Notes under the pieces: model-generated
The model's input: the letters and a program-made list of their open reading frames with translations, nothing else
Told to the model about the DNA's origin: nothing
Database searches by the model: none
Assembly (NCBI RefSeq): GCF_000227135.1
Contig: NC_018240.1
Coordinates: 1 to 64,000 of the forward strand
From: Leishmania donovani
Lineage: Eukaryota > Euglenozoa > Kinetoplastea > Trypanosomatida > Trypanosomatidae
Length of the DNA stretch: 64,000 nucleotides
Direction: 5' to 3'
Shown here: positions 1 through 10,329 of the stretch, one piece after another
Layout: each line of letters starts with the position of its first letter
How positions within the stretch are numbered: the stretch's first letter is position 1
Position numbers and translations under genes: made by a program

Positions 1-30
1 CTAACCCTAACCCTAACCCTAACCCTAACC
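1..30. repeat. Telomeric repeats (CCCTAA)n
   Basis: About five copies of the hexamer CCCTAA run inward from base 1, so the window begins at the real left chromosome end, or very near it. The C-rich strand reads 5' to 3' on the plus strand, as expected for a left telomere. The short length reflects where the assembly stops, not true telomere length. Confidence 0.97.
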
Positions 31-116
31 AGTACACCAGTACACCGTCACGCCCCCGTCCTGTTGGAGAGGGTGTCGCTGTGCAAGGAATCAGTGGAGA
101 GAAAAACCCTAACCCT
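31..116. repeat. Telomere-associated sequence with octamer and interstitial telomere repeat
   Basis: Directly after the hexamers comes a tandem octamer (CCAGTACA twice, then CC), followed by unique sequence. A further two-unit stretch AACCCTAACCCT lies at 105-116. Leishmania telomeres are known to be joined to conserved telomere-associated sequences containing such octamers (LCTAS). The assignment to that family is from memory. Confidence 0.75.
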
Positions 117-1949
117 CCGCGTTCCCGTACACCCGCAAGCGTACCCTGGCCCGGCTTGCCTTGAGGTGGGGAGGGGGGTCAAGAAGTTGCAGGCTCTTAG
201 CGTGTTGACGCCTATTCGCTCCAGTGACAGCATGCATATTTTTGGCAGCGAAACGCCTTCCACAGGCCTGTTGGCGTGACGATCCTGCCGCGAGCGAGGC
301 GGCTGCGACGAGCAGCGAGAAGTCGTTCATGCTGCAGACTTCTTACGCCAAGCTGTCGAGTGATGGCGGGTACTGCCATGTGCTCTTAACCTCGGCATGC
401 TGGTTCACGAGAGATCCACGAAACGCAGATGTCACTCCAGCCCATTACCACCTGGTCCCAAGACCGCGGCGCAGGCCTACCTACCTCAAGACGGTGAGAC
501 TGCAGTAGACGGTTATGCTGTTCGCGCCGGTGAAGGAGAGACCTGGGGACCTTGAGGCCCCTGAGCGCCTGCTGCGTAGAGGCGCTACTCAGCATCTTGC
601 AGGTGCTCGCATTCAAAGGCTGCAGTCGTCAGCAGTGGCACACCACCCTGAGGCCAACGATGGCTGTGTGGGACACATCTACCTCCCTGAGGCTCAACGG
701 GTCGGAAAGCGCCGGCAAGGTGCGAAAGGCATGCAGGAGCTAAGCACCAGCTTCTCGAGGAGGCGGCACATCTTGAACTTATCGAGGCCGCTGATGTGGG
801 TCGAGGACGCGCGGAAGCTTTTCGAGCGGGGCGCTCATGTGAGCAGGTTCGTGAAAGGAAACCGCGCGCACAAAGAAACCAAAGCGGTTTAAAGGACGCT
901 GTACGCCACCTTTGCACTGGAAGGCGGCTGGCGGGGGCTGTGGAGGCAGGACCTACGCGCAAGCAGCATACGGAAGTCAAAGCGCACGATGCGATCAGGG
1001 TTGCAGCATCGAGACAGCAAAAGCTGTACAGGACGGCGGTAGGCCGTGCAGTATGTGGGAGATGTCTCTGTAGTGTGACGATTGGCCGACTGCCGCTCTG
1101 GTGGCGTTTGCTCGGTGCTGAGGGCGTGGATCTCTGCCACAGGGACAAGGCAGTCTAGCAACTGGAGGAGGCGCTCTCTGTCTCGCGAGTGTCGAATTCT
1201 CATTATTTGAGTGCAGCTGATACGGTTTTGCGGGCACGGTCGGTGAGCTCTGAGCCCATCACGCGATCAGCTGCATCTATGTGTGAGCTGCCAAGCGCGG
1301 AGTTTCCTTCTGCAAGGGGCAAGGCTGTAGCCGCTTCTGCGTTGCTGCCTCATTCCAGTTGAGCAGCAGGGAAAGCGGCGGCCACTGGTACATCGCCAGG
1401 CTGCTTCGAGGGCTGCAGAAGCTCGCTTCTTTCGCTCGTGGACTCGGATGTGCCGAAGGAGGCCACAGACATGAATATTGCGCATAGTTTAGATGCGCGA
1501 GTAGTGGGAGTGATGGAGCTGTGGTGTGTCGAAAGAAAGAAAGAGGTCTCATGCGCGCACGGGAAAGAGTGGGAGGAGGAAGAGAGTAATGGCGGAAAGC
1601 AATGCAAGCAAGGCTCGAGGGGCTTCAGCAACGTGGTAGAGGGCTGCGGCCTTGTTCATCACCTTCACTGGGCAGGACCAGAGGCATCACATCGGGTACA
1701 CAGGGTGGTCGTATCAAAGACACCACACCTGCGCCATTCTTCGACGTCGCTCTCTGAACACACAACAGCGAGTCAGTTAGGAATGGGAAATAGAAGCGGG
1801 AAAACAAAAGCGGTGCGCCAACGAGGGTGGAGTCGCACGCTACGGCTTTTAAGGAAGCGCTGCAGTGCACATTGTCTGCAGTGTGAGGAGACAAATGGGC
1901 GCGCGTCACTCTTCCACCCCTAACGCTCGCTGGGCGGAAGTCGGAAAGC
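117..1949. other. Subtelomeric region without a convincing gene
   Basis: This stretch is mixed sequence without long microsatellites. Open frames exist on both strands, up to about 190 codons, but they overlap each other and show no recognisable domain. The part nearest 1950 should hold the 3' UTR of the first gene. No VSG-like, amastin-like or other repeated gene family was recognised. Confidence 0.6.
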
Positions 1950-3902
1950 CTAAGCGTGCGCGCTGGCGCATGTGGTGCACAAGACAATCATGCCGTCCTC
2001 CCCACAACTCACCTCATATGATCCTTCCACCTTGACGTCGGTGATGGGCAAACGGTGCAGCGGCAGCTGCGCAGCATAGTGGACGAGGTTAACGTTGATG
2101 CTCGCCTGCGAGAGGTAGAGGTTGGCGCTGCGGGGCGCCTCAGACGTGCACGCGGGGATGACGGGCTTCGTTGCGCGGTCGCGAGAGCGAAGGGTCCAAA
2201 AGTAAAGGCATCCGTCCTCGCCACCACTGAAGAGCTCCGCGTCGGTGTTTCCAAACGACGTCGGTGAGCGCGCTTTGGTATTGTTCTCAGTGCCGGTGAA
2301 GCGGTACGGCAGCGGCGCACCCGTCAAAACGTCCCACATGCGCATCAGCCCTCCGCGGTAGGATGCCAAGAGGAAGGTCGAGGAGGGCGACACCGCCAAA
2401 GAGCAAATCTCCATCGCGATGGGCGACACGAGCGACGCCGTCAGGACGCCGGTGGCCACGTCCACGACTCGAATGGTGCCGTCCTTGGACGCAGCGAAGT
2501 AGCTGGTGCCTGTGCGGTTCATGACAAGGGACACGACGCCGTAGTTACTGAAGAGGTGCTCGTACATCTTTGTGCCGGTGTTTAGATCCCATATGCAGAC
2601 AGTGCCTTCGGAAAGCCCGGTCACGGCGAGGGTCCCGCATGGGAAGAAGCAGCCGGCGTACACGTCAGCGGCGTGTGTCAAGATACAAGCGACGCAGTCG
2701 TTCGCCGGCGCCACGCTGCCGCTGTCAAAGAGAGGCTGAACGTTCAGCACGAGAGTCTCACAGCTGCCCCAACACAGCAGCTTGGTGCCGGTGCGCCTCA
2801 AGTCGCGTATAGGATGCTTGTGGTGGTATAGCAGCTGTGGCTTGTCCGCCGCGCAAGCCTCCGACGAGGGTGCTGCGACGTCGCTGCAGCTCAGAGGTCC
2901 AGTGGGGATCCACAGCACCGCGCCGTTGTCCGTCGCTGCCACGACGGCGCTGTGACTGAGAAAGGGCTGACACGCAGTCAGCTTCACACACTGCCGTGCA
3001 TCGCCAGGCGCCAGGGTAGAAAAGGTGCTCCGTACAAGAGCGCTGGCGTCGATGGAGAGAAAGGGCTCCGTGGCGGGCAGCTGCGCCTCAAGTGGGGCAG
3101 AAAGGGAGGTAATGGTGGTGCGCTGAAGGCGCCGCACAAGGTCCGGGTGTTGACGGGACACGAGCTCGTAGGAAAAGGACTGCTGAAAGACGGTGCGCAG
3201 CGGCCGCGTCAGCTCCACTGGCGGCGGCATGCAGACGTTGCCATGCCGGCAGTAGTTCGAGTAATCAACGCTTCCCACCTGCGTGCGGATGTACTGCAAG
3301 AGCTGTGCGCGTCCTAGCTCGGCAGTCCAGCCGCGGTATTCCGGGTACACGTTGCTACTCTCCGCCACAGTCTTACAAGTCAGCAGGTATGTGAGCTTCT
3401 GGAAGTGCTCTCGGCTGATGGAGCGCTCGAAGGGTTTAATGCTGCGCATGAAGAAGGTGAAGGTGCGCTGATCGTTGTCCTGCTCTACTAGCTCCATGTA
3501 CTGCTGCTGAGCCAGCAAGAACGGCAGCGAGCGCACCAGCAAGGCTGCAGGCGACGACCCCTCCGGTCTCAGGCCACTCTTTGTGGCCGCCTTTGTTTGC
3601 AGCTTCTTGAGGCTCTTCTGCGCACTTTCCCAGCTGCTCTCCTCAATGGCGCGGCTCAGCCCGCGCAACGTCTTGCGCAAGTAGTGCTCCCCGCGGAACT
3701 GGCACGTCGCCTCCTCCCGCAGGATCTGCGCTGAGGACGTAAAGCCCTCCTCGATGAGCCACGCCAAGATGATCTGCACCATCTCGCTTCGCGTCACATC
3801 GTTGGACTCGATATCCACGATAGAGGTCGGGGTGAAGGCAGCACGCGCCGAACCTCCAGCGTCGCCCTGCCCGCCGCTGTTCGGTGCGGCTTGGAAGTTC
3901 AT
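1950..3902 (-). CDS. LisH-CTLH / WD40 repeat protein
   Basis: This 650-residue protein is the gene closest to the telomere. A LisH motif lies at about residues 37-66 (starting SEMVQIILAWLIEEGF), followed by a CTLH/CRA-like helical stretch to about residue 180 with the pattern FLLAQQQYMELVEQ. Beta-propeller WD40 repeats follow from about residue 300, for example GTVCIWDLNTG and GGLMRMWDVLTG. LisH-CTLH-WD40 order is typical of WDR26/Gid7-type ubiquitin-ligase subunits, and of Topless, WDR47 and SMU1 relatives; I cannot choose between them. Such proteins are dimeric scaffolds. The frame continues upstream only through a TTG and a His-rich leader that looks like 5' UTR, so the ATG giving MNFQAAP was chosen. 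Confidence 0.88.
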   Translation of the reverse strand: MNFQAAPNSGGQGDAGGSARAAFTPTSIVDIESNDVTRSEMVQIILAWLIEEGFTSSAQILREEATCQFRGEHYLRKTLRGLSRAIEESSWESAQKSLKKLQTKAATKSGLRPEGSSPAALLVRSLPFLLAQQQYMELVEQDNDQRTFTFFMRSIKPFERSISREHFQKLTYLLTCKTVAESSNVYPEYRGWTAELGRAQLLQYIRTQVGSVDYSNYCRHGNVCMPPPVELTRPLRTVFQQSFSYELVSRQHPDLVRRLQRTTITSLSAPLEAQLPATEPFLSIDASALVRSTFSTLAPGDARQCVKLTACQPFLSHSAVVAATDNGAVLWIPTGPLSCSDVAAPSSEACAADKPQLLYHHKHPIRDLRRTGTKLLCWGSCETLVLNVQPLFDSGSVAPANDCVACILTHAADVYAGCFFPCGTLAVTGLSEGTVCIWDLNTGTKMYEHLFSNYGVVSLVMNRTGTSYFAASKDGTIRVVDVATGVLTASLVSPIAMEICSLAVSPSSTFLLASYRGGLMRMWDVLTGAPLPYRFTGTENNTKARSPTSFGNTDAELFSGGEDGCLYFWTLRSRDRATKPVIPACTSEAPRSANLYLSQASINVNLVHYAAQLPLHRLPITDVKVEGSYEVSCGEDGMIVLCTTCASAHA

Positions 3903-5473
3903 GAGTGTGCCTCGGCTTGTGTGAGGCTCTCTGTGTGAATGTGTGTGTTTGTGTCGGCAAAGCGTTTCACCCAAGGGCGTACGTACGTTTATCGGTGTAT
4001 GTGGGGGTTTTCTCTGTTCAGTGACGCGTGTGCCGTGCGGAGAGACGTGGTAGTGTAAGAAGCAGAGGCAGAGGGAGTGTCAGAGGATGCGAAAAGCATT
4101 GTTGTCGCATGTAGGAGGGAGTGCGGTGCGGATGCATAAGCGGTTATGGATAAAGAAAAAGCAAGTGACTCCAGCGCATGCATATACAGGCGCAACGCAC
4201 GCTTGGCAGCACGGGAGGACGTCTGCGGGGGGAGTGAGCCAGGGGAGAAGACGGTAGACGCGCGCGAGGTAATCGACAGCGCAGCCTGAAGGCAGTGAGA
4301 CACAGTTTCCGATGCTAAGGCTACCGTCGTATCCTCATCCTTTTCCCTCTCCTGCTCGTGCACCCGCCCCTGTAAACGCTCCTGCCCGTCCCCCTGCTTC
4401 TCTCAATGTGTGTTGGTATGCCACATGACTGTAGTCGCGTTTGCGAGGCAACTATATCTGCATTTGTGGATGGAAGTGGAGGAAAGGGACGTTGTGCAGC
4501 GGGCCCGCGGATATCGCTACTGGAAATCCAACGTTCAGGGCCCCTCTTCTCCCTCCCCCTAATTCGCAAAAAAAAAGAAAACGAAAGGGACGGCACCGAA
4601 GCGAAAACTGTTGTGGCTGCTGAACTCACTCGTATGTATGTCGGTGCGTGGGTGTGGAAGTGTTGATGTTGGAGGTGGGTGTATGTGAGAGGGATTGCGA
4701 AATACAACGGCACTGTACCCGACGCCCTCCTCCTCGCCGGTTACCTATCCCATAGAGCAGCCGCGGTGATGCGGACGTGCAAGAACGAAGAAGTGAATGA
4801 AGGTGGTGGGCGGCATGGCGAGTGCAGCCATGATCACTGTATCCCCTTCACCACAACAAGCCGCATGTCTATGGGAGAGCGAGAGAACCGAAGTTGAGGT
4901 ACCGTAGAGAAAAGCAAAAATACAGAACTGCGCACTCGCACATACCAAGACAGAGGGAGGGAACAAAGATATACTGTGCTGAGACACCTGTGCACATGGA
5001 CAGGCACACAGGCTGACAGAGGGAAGAGAGAAACCTGAGCAGACGGGATATGGGCAGGGCGCAGCGTGAAAGGACTGCAAGCTACACACTATTTCCTCTC
5101 CCGCCTCGGCCCCTCGCTCACGGTCCCAAACTCTGTCTCTGGATGCCGGTGCTGCCGCTGCTTTTTTTTTTGGTGGAGTTGTACATAAGGTGGTCCTCCA
5201 TGATCAAGCGAAGAGTAAGAGAGCGAGAACAACCTGCCAGAGTGGAAGGGGCGTTGCCCCTTTCGAGCAACGGTGCCACCAGCAGGCCTGCCTACGAGAG
5301 AGGAGGGTTACGCACAAAGCGAGAAAATGAAAAGAGCGAACGGTATTGGCGCGAATGCAACTGCAGCTCTCAAGACACAGTCGCATGTAATACCCATATT
5401 GGGCGAATGTAGGCGGCGTGCATCTCGATGGATATTTAGCGTTTCGATGCTGCTGGCGCGTTCACCGGTACCG
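3903..5473. other. Spacer between cis-prenyltransferase and LisH-WD40 genes
   Basis: About 1.6 kb holding, in transcript order, the 3' UTR of the prenyltransferase gene and the 5' UTR of the WD40 gene. It is rich in A/G on the plus strand, which gives pyrimidine tracts in the RNA. No credible ORF or RNA gene was seen. Confidence 0.6.
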
Positions 5474-6649
5474 TCAACGCCCCTTACGTTTCTCGCGACG
5501 AGTGAAATCGGAGAGCGCCTGTCGAATATCCTCCTGTGTCACCTCCGGCCACGCCTTGTCCAGAAACACAAACTCGGAGTAGGCGCACTCATAGAGGAGA
5601 AAGTTACTGATGCGCTGCTCTCCACTTGTGCGGAGAATAAGCTCTGGTTCTACAGAGACGTCGCCGCCGAAGAGATGCGCGTCCTCCGCCTCGTGCTCGT
5701 CCTGAGTGATGCTGCGCAGCATCTCTCTGTCCAGCTCTTTCTTCGTCACCTCTGTTGCAACGGCAGCGGCGGAGGCGGGGTCGGTGCTGTCTCGGAGGCG
5801 GCGGGCGACAAGGCGGTTGCACGCTGCCACCACCTCCGACTGACCGCTGTAGCTCACACAGATGTTCAGCACCAGCCGACGGGGCTGCACTGCTCGCGTC
5901 TCGCGCTCCACACTCCTCATGAACTCCACCGCGCGAGGCGGTAGGCGGAACAGTTCGGTGGATATAAAGCGCACAAATATGTGCCGCTCTAGCGCCTCCT
6001 TGCGGATGCGGTCAAAGAAGAAAAAAAAGAGTGACATGAGCGCATCCACTTCCGCGGCCGGGCGGTTCCAGTTGTCGGTGGAGAAGGCGTACACCGTCAC
6101 CATATCGATGCCCGCCTCCATGCTGTGTTTGATGACCTCCAGCAGCTTCTCCCCACCGACGCGGTGGCCGTCAAGGGAGCTGTGCTGAATGACCGATGCA
6201 AAGCGCTTGTAGCGAGCTGCCAGCCAGCACGACTGCTCGGTCGCGCTATGGGTCGCGGTGAGCTCTGTGGCGCTGCACAACTCCTCGCGTATCTCTCGCA
6301 GCGCTGATGGGTCTGGGCACCTAGCCGCCGTGCTGTGGCGCCTGCCGTAGCGCCTGTTGCCGTCCATGATGATGCCTAGGTGCCGCACACTGTGGGCGAT
6401 GTGGTGCAGTTTGTTCACCGTGATTGCCTTGCTTGTCCGTGGTACGCCTCCTCGTGAAGACAGCTTTAGCAAGGCGAGCGCTATGTGCCCCAGAAAGGCG
6501 AAGACGAGCAGGGAGAAGCAAACCACCCCAAACTTGCCGCAGGCCGTGCGGAGAGCCAGGATGTCATGGCTGTCGTTCAAGGCCGATGATGCGCCACGCG
6601 GCGCTGGGGTGGTCCCGTGCTGCAGTTGTGGGAGAGTCCCCGTTAACAT
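5474..6649 (-). CDS. Cis-prenyltransferase (dehydrodolichyl diphosphate synthase)
   Basis: This 391-residue enzyme adds isopentenyl units to farnesyl diphosphate to make the polyprenyl chain of dolichol, the lipid carrier for N-glycans and GPI anchors, at the ER membrane. Motif I, HLGIIMDGNRRYGRR, is at 90-104 with catalytic Asp96. Motif III (AFSTDNWNRPAAEVDALM) is at 188-205, and RTSGEQRISNFLLYE is at 340-354, followed by WPEV. One membrane segment at about 39-63 should anchor it. The C-terminus contains R-K-G at 388-390, matching the RxG motif of catalytically competent homodimeric enzymes. A stretch of about 45 extra residues between motif I and GHRVGGEKLL (161-170) is unusual. ATG start is supported by an upstream pyrimidine tract and AG. 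Confidence 0.95.
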   Translation of the reverse strand: MLTGTLPQLQHGTTPAPRGASSALNDSHDILALRTACGKFGVVCFSLLVFAFLGHIALALLKLSSRGGVPRTSKAITVNKLHHIAHSVRHLGIIMDGNRRYGRRHSTAARCPDPSALREIREELCSATELTATHSATEQSCWLAARYKRFASVIQHSSLDGHRVGGEKLLEVIKHSMEAGIDMVTVYAFSTDNWNRPAAEVDALMSLFFFFFDRIRKEALERHIFVRFISTELFRLPPRAVEFMRSVERETRAVQPRRLVLNICVSYSGQSEVVAACNRLVARRLRDSTDPASAAAVATEVTKKELDREMLRSITQDEHEAEDAHLFGGDVSVEPELILRTSGEQRISNFLLYECAYSEFVFLDKAWPEVTQEDIRQALSDFTRREKRKGR

Positions 6650-7266
6650 CGCGTGCGTGCGTGTATATTGAATTGTGGGTGTCGGTGCGTGAGAGGCCGG
6701 TGGGGCGAGGGACTAAGAAGGGTGGGGAGCTGCAGTACTTGCTGTTCATAGAAAGTGAGATGAGTGCACGCGTGGAGAAAACCGCAGAGAGAAAGAGAAA
6801 GGTGAAGAGAAATGATGGTGATTGGTTGTACTTGGCGTACAGGGTGTGAGGAGCGATGACAGGGAATGCGGAGTGACGGCGACGGCGACGCTCGCCCTCT
6901 CTGCGCGCGCCATGGCGGTGTATGTAGCAGTGTGGAAAGGGCTCACTGCGAGAGGGAGGGTGAGAAGCAGACAAGGGCCAGCACGTGCTCGCCCTTCCAC
7001 GCCGTCGCGTCCCTTTAACGGACATACCCACGCAAATAGAGAGACGCGTAATGCTCGCAGAGGAGGCTTGGCAGATTTTGTGTGGCTGGGGAGTGCGTGA
7101 GCCCATCAGCCTCATCACCAGCCGATGTGGTGGTGGTAGTGGTTGGCAAAGCGGAGGCGCACACACGTGTGTGCCCTTTGCTGATGTTGGCACCACACAC
7201 GTGGGCGAGGAAGTGGTCCAGGAGGGTAAATATAAAAGCACGCGACACACACGCGGTAGCCCGCCG
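6650..7266. other. Spacer with 5' UTR of the cis-prenyltransferase
   Basis: This spacer contains the predicted trans-splice signal at 6742-6822 and mixed low-complexity sequence, including a short GGT/GTG-rich run near 7127-7143. No gene was recognised. Confidence 0.55.
6742..6822 (-). promoter_or_regulatory. Predicted trans-splice acceptor of the cis-prenyltransferase mRNA
   Basis: Read on the minus strand, a long pyrimidine tract (about 6822-6772) is followed by the first AG at 6743-6742. This would place the spliced leader about 90 nt upstream of the ATG at 6649. This is the normal arrangement in trypanosomatids; the exact site is inferred. Confidence 0.5.
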
Positions 7267-7872
7267 TCACTTTCGGTTAGCAGCCGAGTCGGGGTCCAGC
7301 GCGCCACGCTGCAGCATGCCGAGTAGGTCGCCCTTCCTCGCCGCACCCCAGCGAAGGCGCTCGCTGGCGTTGCGGTGCAGGACGTCGGAGTTCAGCAGAG
7401 AGAGGGACTGCGCGGTGGTGATGATGGGGGAAAAGAGTGTGTACACGCCCTTGGCGAAGTGCACCACAGGTGTGTAGAGCCAGTTGCCCATGAGCAGCAG
7501 GAGCGAGCGTTGAGCGTTGCCTTGGGTGGTGGCGTAGCCCCGATGGGTGGACTCGCCGGCGAAGAGGCGCAGCTGTTCGGTATGATCGGCAACGATGCCA
7601 TGCTGACTCTCTAAGCTCATCACGACAAACTCCAGCTGCTGCTGAGCGTAGGCCATCTCGCCCTGGCTCTTGCCAAAGAGCTCCTCCAGGCGCGCGACGT
7701 GTGCGCGGAGGTCTTCGATGACGACAGACTTGCGCTCGCTTGCGTTTTCGAGGTGACGGCACCGCCGCGACAGCTGCTCGATGCTTTCGTAAAGGTGCTG
7801 AAGGTGATTGCGTTGATCCTCCGGTACCTCCGTCGCAGCACGCCAGAGCTGCTTGATGCGGGGCTCCGCCAT
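7267..7872 (-). CDS. Coiled-coil protein of unknown function
   Basis: This 201-residue protein begins MAEPRIKQLWRAATEVPEDQ. The frame runs 15 codons further upstream, but only to a TTG. Residues about 20-110 are heptad-rich and charged (for example SERKSVVIEDLRAHVARLEE), predicting a long coiled coil. A hydrophobic and aromatic stretch around 125-165 (SLLLLMGNWLYTPVVHF) may be membrane-associated or amphipathic. I do not recognise the family. It sits between the cis-prenyltransferase and another coiled-coil gene on the same strand, which says nothing about role in a trypanosomatid unit. Confidence 0.8.
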   Translation of the reverse strand: MAEPRIKQLWRAATEVPEDQRNHLQHLYESIEQLSRRCRHLENASERKSVVIEDLRAHVARLEELFGKSQGEMAYAQQQLEFVVMSLESQHGIVADHTEQLRLFAGESTHRGYATTQGNAQRSLLLLMGNWLYTPVVHFAKGVYTLFSPIITTAQSLSLLNSDVLHRNASERLRWGAARKGDLLGMLQRGALDPDSAANRK

Positions 7873-8615
7873 GCCGGCGACACCGATGCTGCTGCGAGAA
7901 CTGTGAGGCTCGTTCAAATCAGATACAAGGAGAATTTTGTATGTATATTCCCCACGGCAGAGAGCCGTACATGTCAGGCGGCAATTCTCGCTGTGAGGAG
8001 GCGTCTAGGAAAGGACAGAAACAAAGCAGCGGCGAAGGAGGGCGCAGCGAGTGGAGGAGGGAGCAGAGGCGCCCATCAACGACATCCAAGAAGGAGAGGT
8101 AGCAAAACCCGTTCGGTAGACACGCCATGTATATCGCAGGTCAGAGTCGAGAGGGCGGGGCAAGGTGCGCAGTTGATGAACGCCACGGCAGCTTCGCCAG
8201 TGGCGGTTGCAGCAGATCTGGTGAACCGCAGAGCGGGAGCGACGGCACGGTGCGAGGCCGTAGGTGAGGGGCCCTCCCTCGGCACGAACATAGCCCAGAG
8301 ACGCGAACGAGTTGATCAGCACGGGCGCTTTGGCAGAGGCGAAGGGGGGCGCGAGGAGGCGCTCAAGCGGAGAGATAAACAAGCGACGAGAGAGAGTGAG
8401 ACGCATTAACTGTACATAGAGAAAGAGCGAGGGAGGCGTCACTCGCGGCACCGCTGCTCATAATACTGCAGACACAAGATCACAGAGAGAGAAGGTCCAA
8501 AGAAGAGTCAAGTAGGCATGTCGCATGAACGCCACGGGCGCCCACCTCCTATGGTGCAACGTCCCTATTGCCGCCGCGCACTCTCTCACACGCAAGGGGG
8601 GGGGGGGCACATTTC
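7873..8615. other. Spacer, no gene recognised
   Basis: A 743-bp spacer with purine-rich plus-strand sequence and a G homopolymer at about 8587-8597. It should contain the 3' UTR of the gene ending at 8616 and the 5' UTR of the gene starting at 7872. Confidence 0.55.
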
Positions 8616-9740
8616 TCATGTGATGGACGCGCCCATGTCGTCCCGTGTGCTATCGCTAGCGCGTGCTCCGCATCCGCCTTGCCCTTCTGCGTTTTGCATC
8701 ATGTTCGTGTCCTTCAGAAGCGTCAGCGGTGGTGTTGTGGGGCACATGCAGGTGAAGAGACGGTTGATGCGCCCCACAACGAAGTTCTGCACCGCCAGCC
8801 GATCCCACAACGTTGCGACGTTGTCCAAGCATGGTAAAACACCTTCCATGCTCTGTAGACCATCATGCTGCACCGACAGCGGCTTGAGGGCCCGGTTCAC
8901 CTCCAGTAAGGAGTCGACCACGGTGGCACGCACCGCCATGTTCGTCTCCGGGTCGAGGAAGTTCTCGGTAGTGCGCAACGCATCGTTGGCCGTCATCATT
9001 GGCTGAAGGTGCCCACTGAGCTGGCCCAGGTGGTACTGCTGCAGCTGATGCAGACGCAGCTGGCTCTCCTCCAGCTCCTTTGTGCACTGGTCGAGCTGCC
9101 GCCGGGCCTCAACGATGTCGTTCGTGTAGTCATAGTCATCAGGCGATGGCCCGATTTGAGAAGCCGCTGCTCGCTTACTCCCAACAATATCAGCGCTATT
9201 CTGGTTATGACTCAGCAACACGTGTTGTGCCTGTTCGTGGCGCTCGCGCGTGAGTTTGGCGAGACGGCCTCGCAGAAGCCGGTTTCGGGCCTGGGCAAGA
9301 CGGAGCTTGTACTCCTCCAGCTCGGCGGTGCGCCGCAGCTCCTCCGTCTCCCTGGCCGCCGATTTCCCTACCGCGAGCATCTGTTGCGAGTCCTTCCCTT
9401 GCTTGAGCAGCTCCGATATGACGCTGGCGCGGTAAGCCGGACTCGTGTCCTGCCTGCCATCCGTCGGCGTGCCGTCTGTGGGGGGAAGGGCGAAGTTAGC
9501 ACTTGAGCCGGCAGCCGCATCGCTGAAGCCCCACCGAAGCAGTGCCTGGCTCGCGTCACTCCTACACGAGTCCAGCATTCGCACAAGGGCAGCCTCTTGA
9601 GCAACCAGGAAGCGTTCCATGGAAGCTGCGATGGCATCCACTGTCTGCGCGCTGGTTACACTCACGGATGCCTTCTTCCCAGTGGACGCTCCGGTCGTGG
9701 TGGCCGGCGGGCTCCGCTGCGCTTGAGTCTGCACTGGCAT
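8616..9740 (-). CDS. Coiled-coil protein of unknown function
   Basis: A 374-residue protein from the ATG at 9740 (MPVQTQAQRSPPATTTG). The open frame continues about 31 codons upstream to a GTG with coding-like sequence, so the true N-terminus is uncertain. Residues about 1-45 are low-complexity Ser/Thr/Ala. The middle, about 110-260, is strongly helical and charged (RNRLLRGRLAKLTRERHEQ), with a later heptad run ending LHQLQQYHLGQLSG. The C-terminal 100 residues look folded (DNVATLWDRLAVQNFVVGRI). No known domain was recognised. A cytoskeletal or kinetochore-like structural role is possible but unsupported. Confidence 0.8.
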   Translation of the reverse strand: MPVQTQAQRSPPATTTGASTGKKASVSVTSAQTVDAIAASMERFLVAQEAALVRMLDSCRSDASQALLRWGFSDAAAGSSANFALPPTDGTPTDGRQDTSPAYRASVISELLKQGKDSQQMLAVGKSAARETEELRRTAELEEYKLRLAQARNRLLRGRLAKLTRERHEQAQHVLLSHNQNSADIVGSKRAAASQIGPSPDDYDYTNDIVEARRQLDQCTKELEESQLRLHQLQQYHLGQLSGHLQPMMTANDALRTTENFLDPETNMAVRATVVDSLLEVNRALKPLSVQHDGLQSMEGVLPCLDNVATLWDRLAVQNFVVGRINRLFTCMCPTTPPLTLLKDTNMMQNAEGQGGCGARASDSTRDDMGASIT

Positions 9741-10026
9741 GCTGAGTCGCGGGCTCTGCGTGTATGCCTGCGACGCGTCCTCCTGCCCGCGTGCCAAAGG
9801 CGCGGCCGGTAATGGAGGGCCACAACCAATCACCAGGTGAAGCGCGCTGGGCGGCAGAAACTACGCACTAGGACGTTCTGTCTCTCTGTTGTGTGGGTGT
9901 GTGCGCATAGGTTGGCCGTGCAGTGCGTGCATAAGAACAGCGAGAAGTGGTTACGGAACAAGAAGTGATGGAGGATAGAAAGGAGGGCACTACGGCGGCA
10001 AAGACAGGAGAGCACGCACATGCGTG

Positions 10027-10084
<58 letters not shown>

Positions 10085-10329
10085 CGTGTGCAGCTGGTGC
10101 CCACGCACACGCCGCTGCGCTTGATGTGGCGAGCAGATGATGATGGGATAACGGCTCCGTCCTCTGAGCGCTAGCGCTGCCGTTGTTCCGGTGCAGCCAC
10201 TTTAGCCCTCACAGCGAGGGCTGTGTTCTGCTAGCATTTTGTCGCCTTCGTGAGTCGCACGTTTCGCCCATGTGGAGGGCGTGCAGAGTAGAAGTGGACT
10301 CGGCCTTTGCGGGCGCGCCGTTTTGAGCT
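9741..10329. other. Spacer with GT microsatellite
   Basis: The main feature is a (GT)n tract at about 10036-10080, which is (CA)n in the transcript. The remainder is mixed sequence between RNase HII and the coiled-coil gene. No gene was recognised. Confidence 0.6.

Noticed and set aside
10131..10175. C-box-like GATGATG with a nearby CTGA, as in C/D snoRNA
   Set aside because: Wrong strand for the transcription unit, spacing too short, and no terminal stem.
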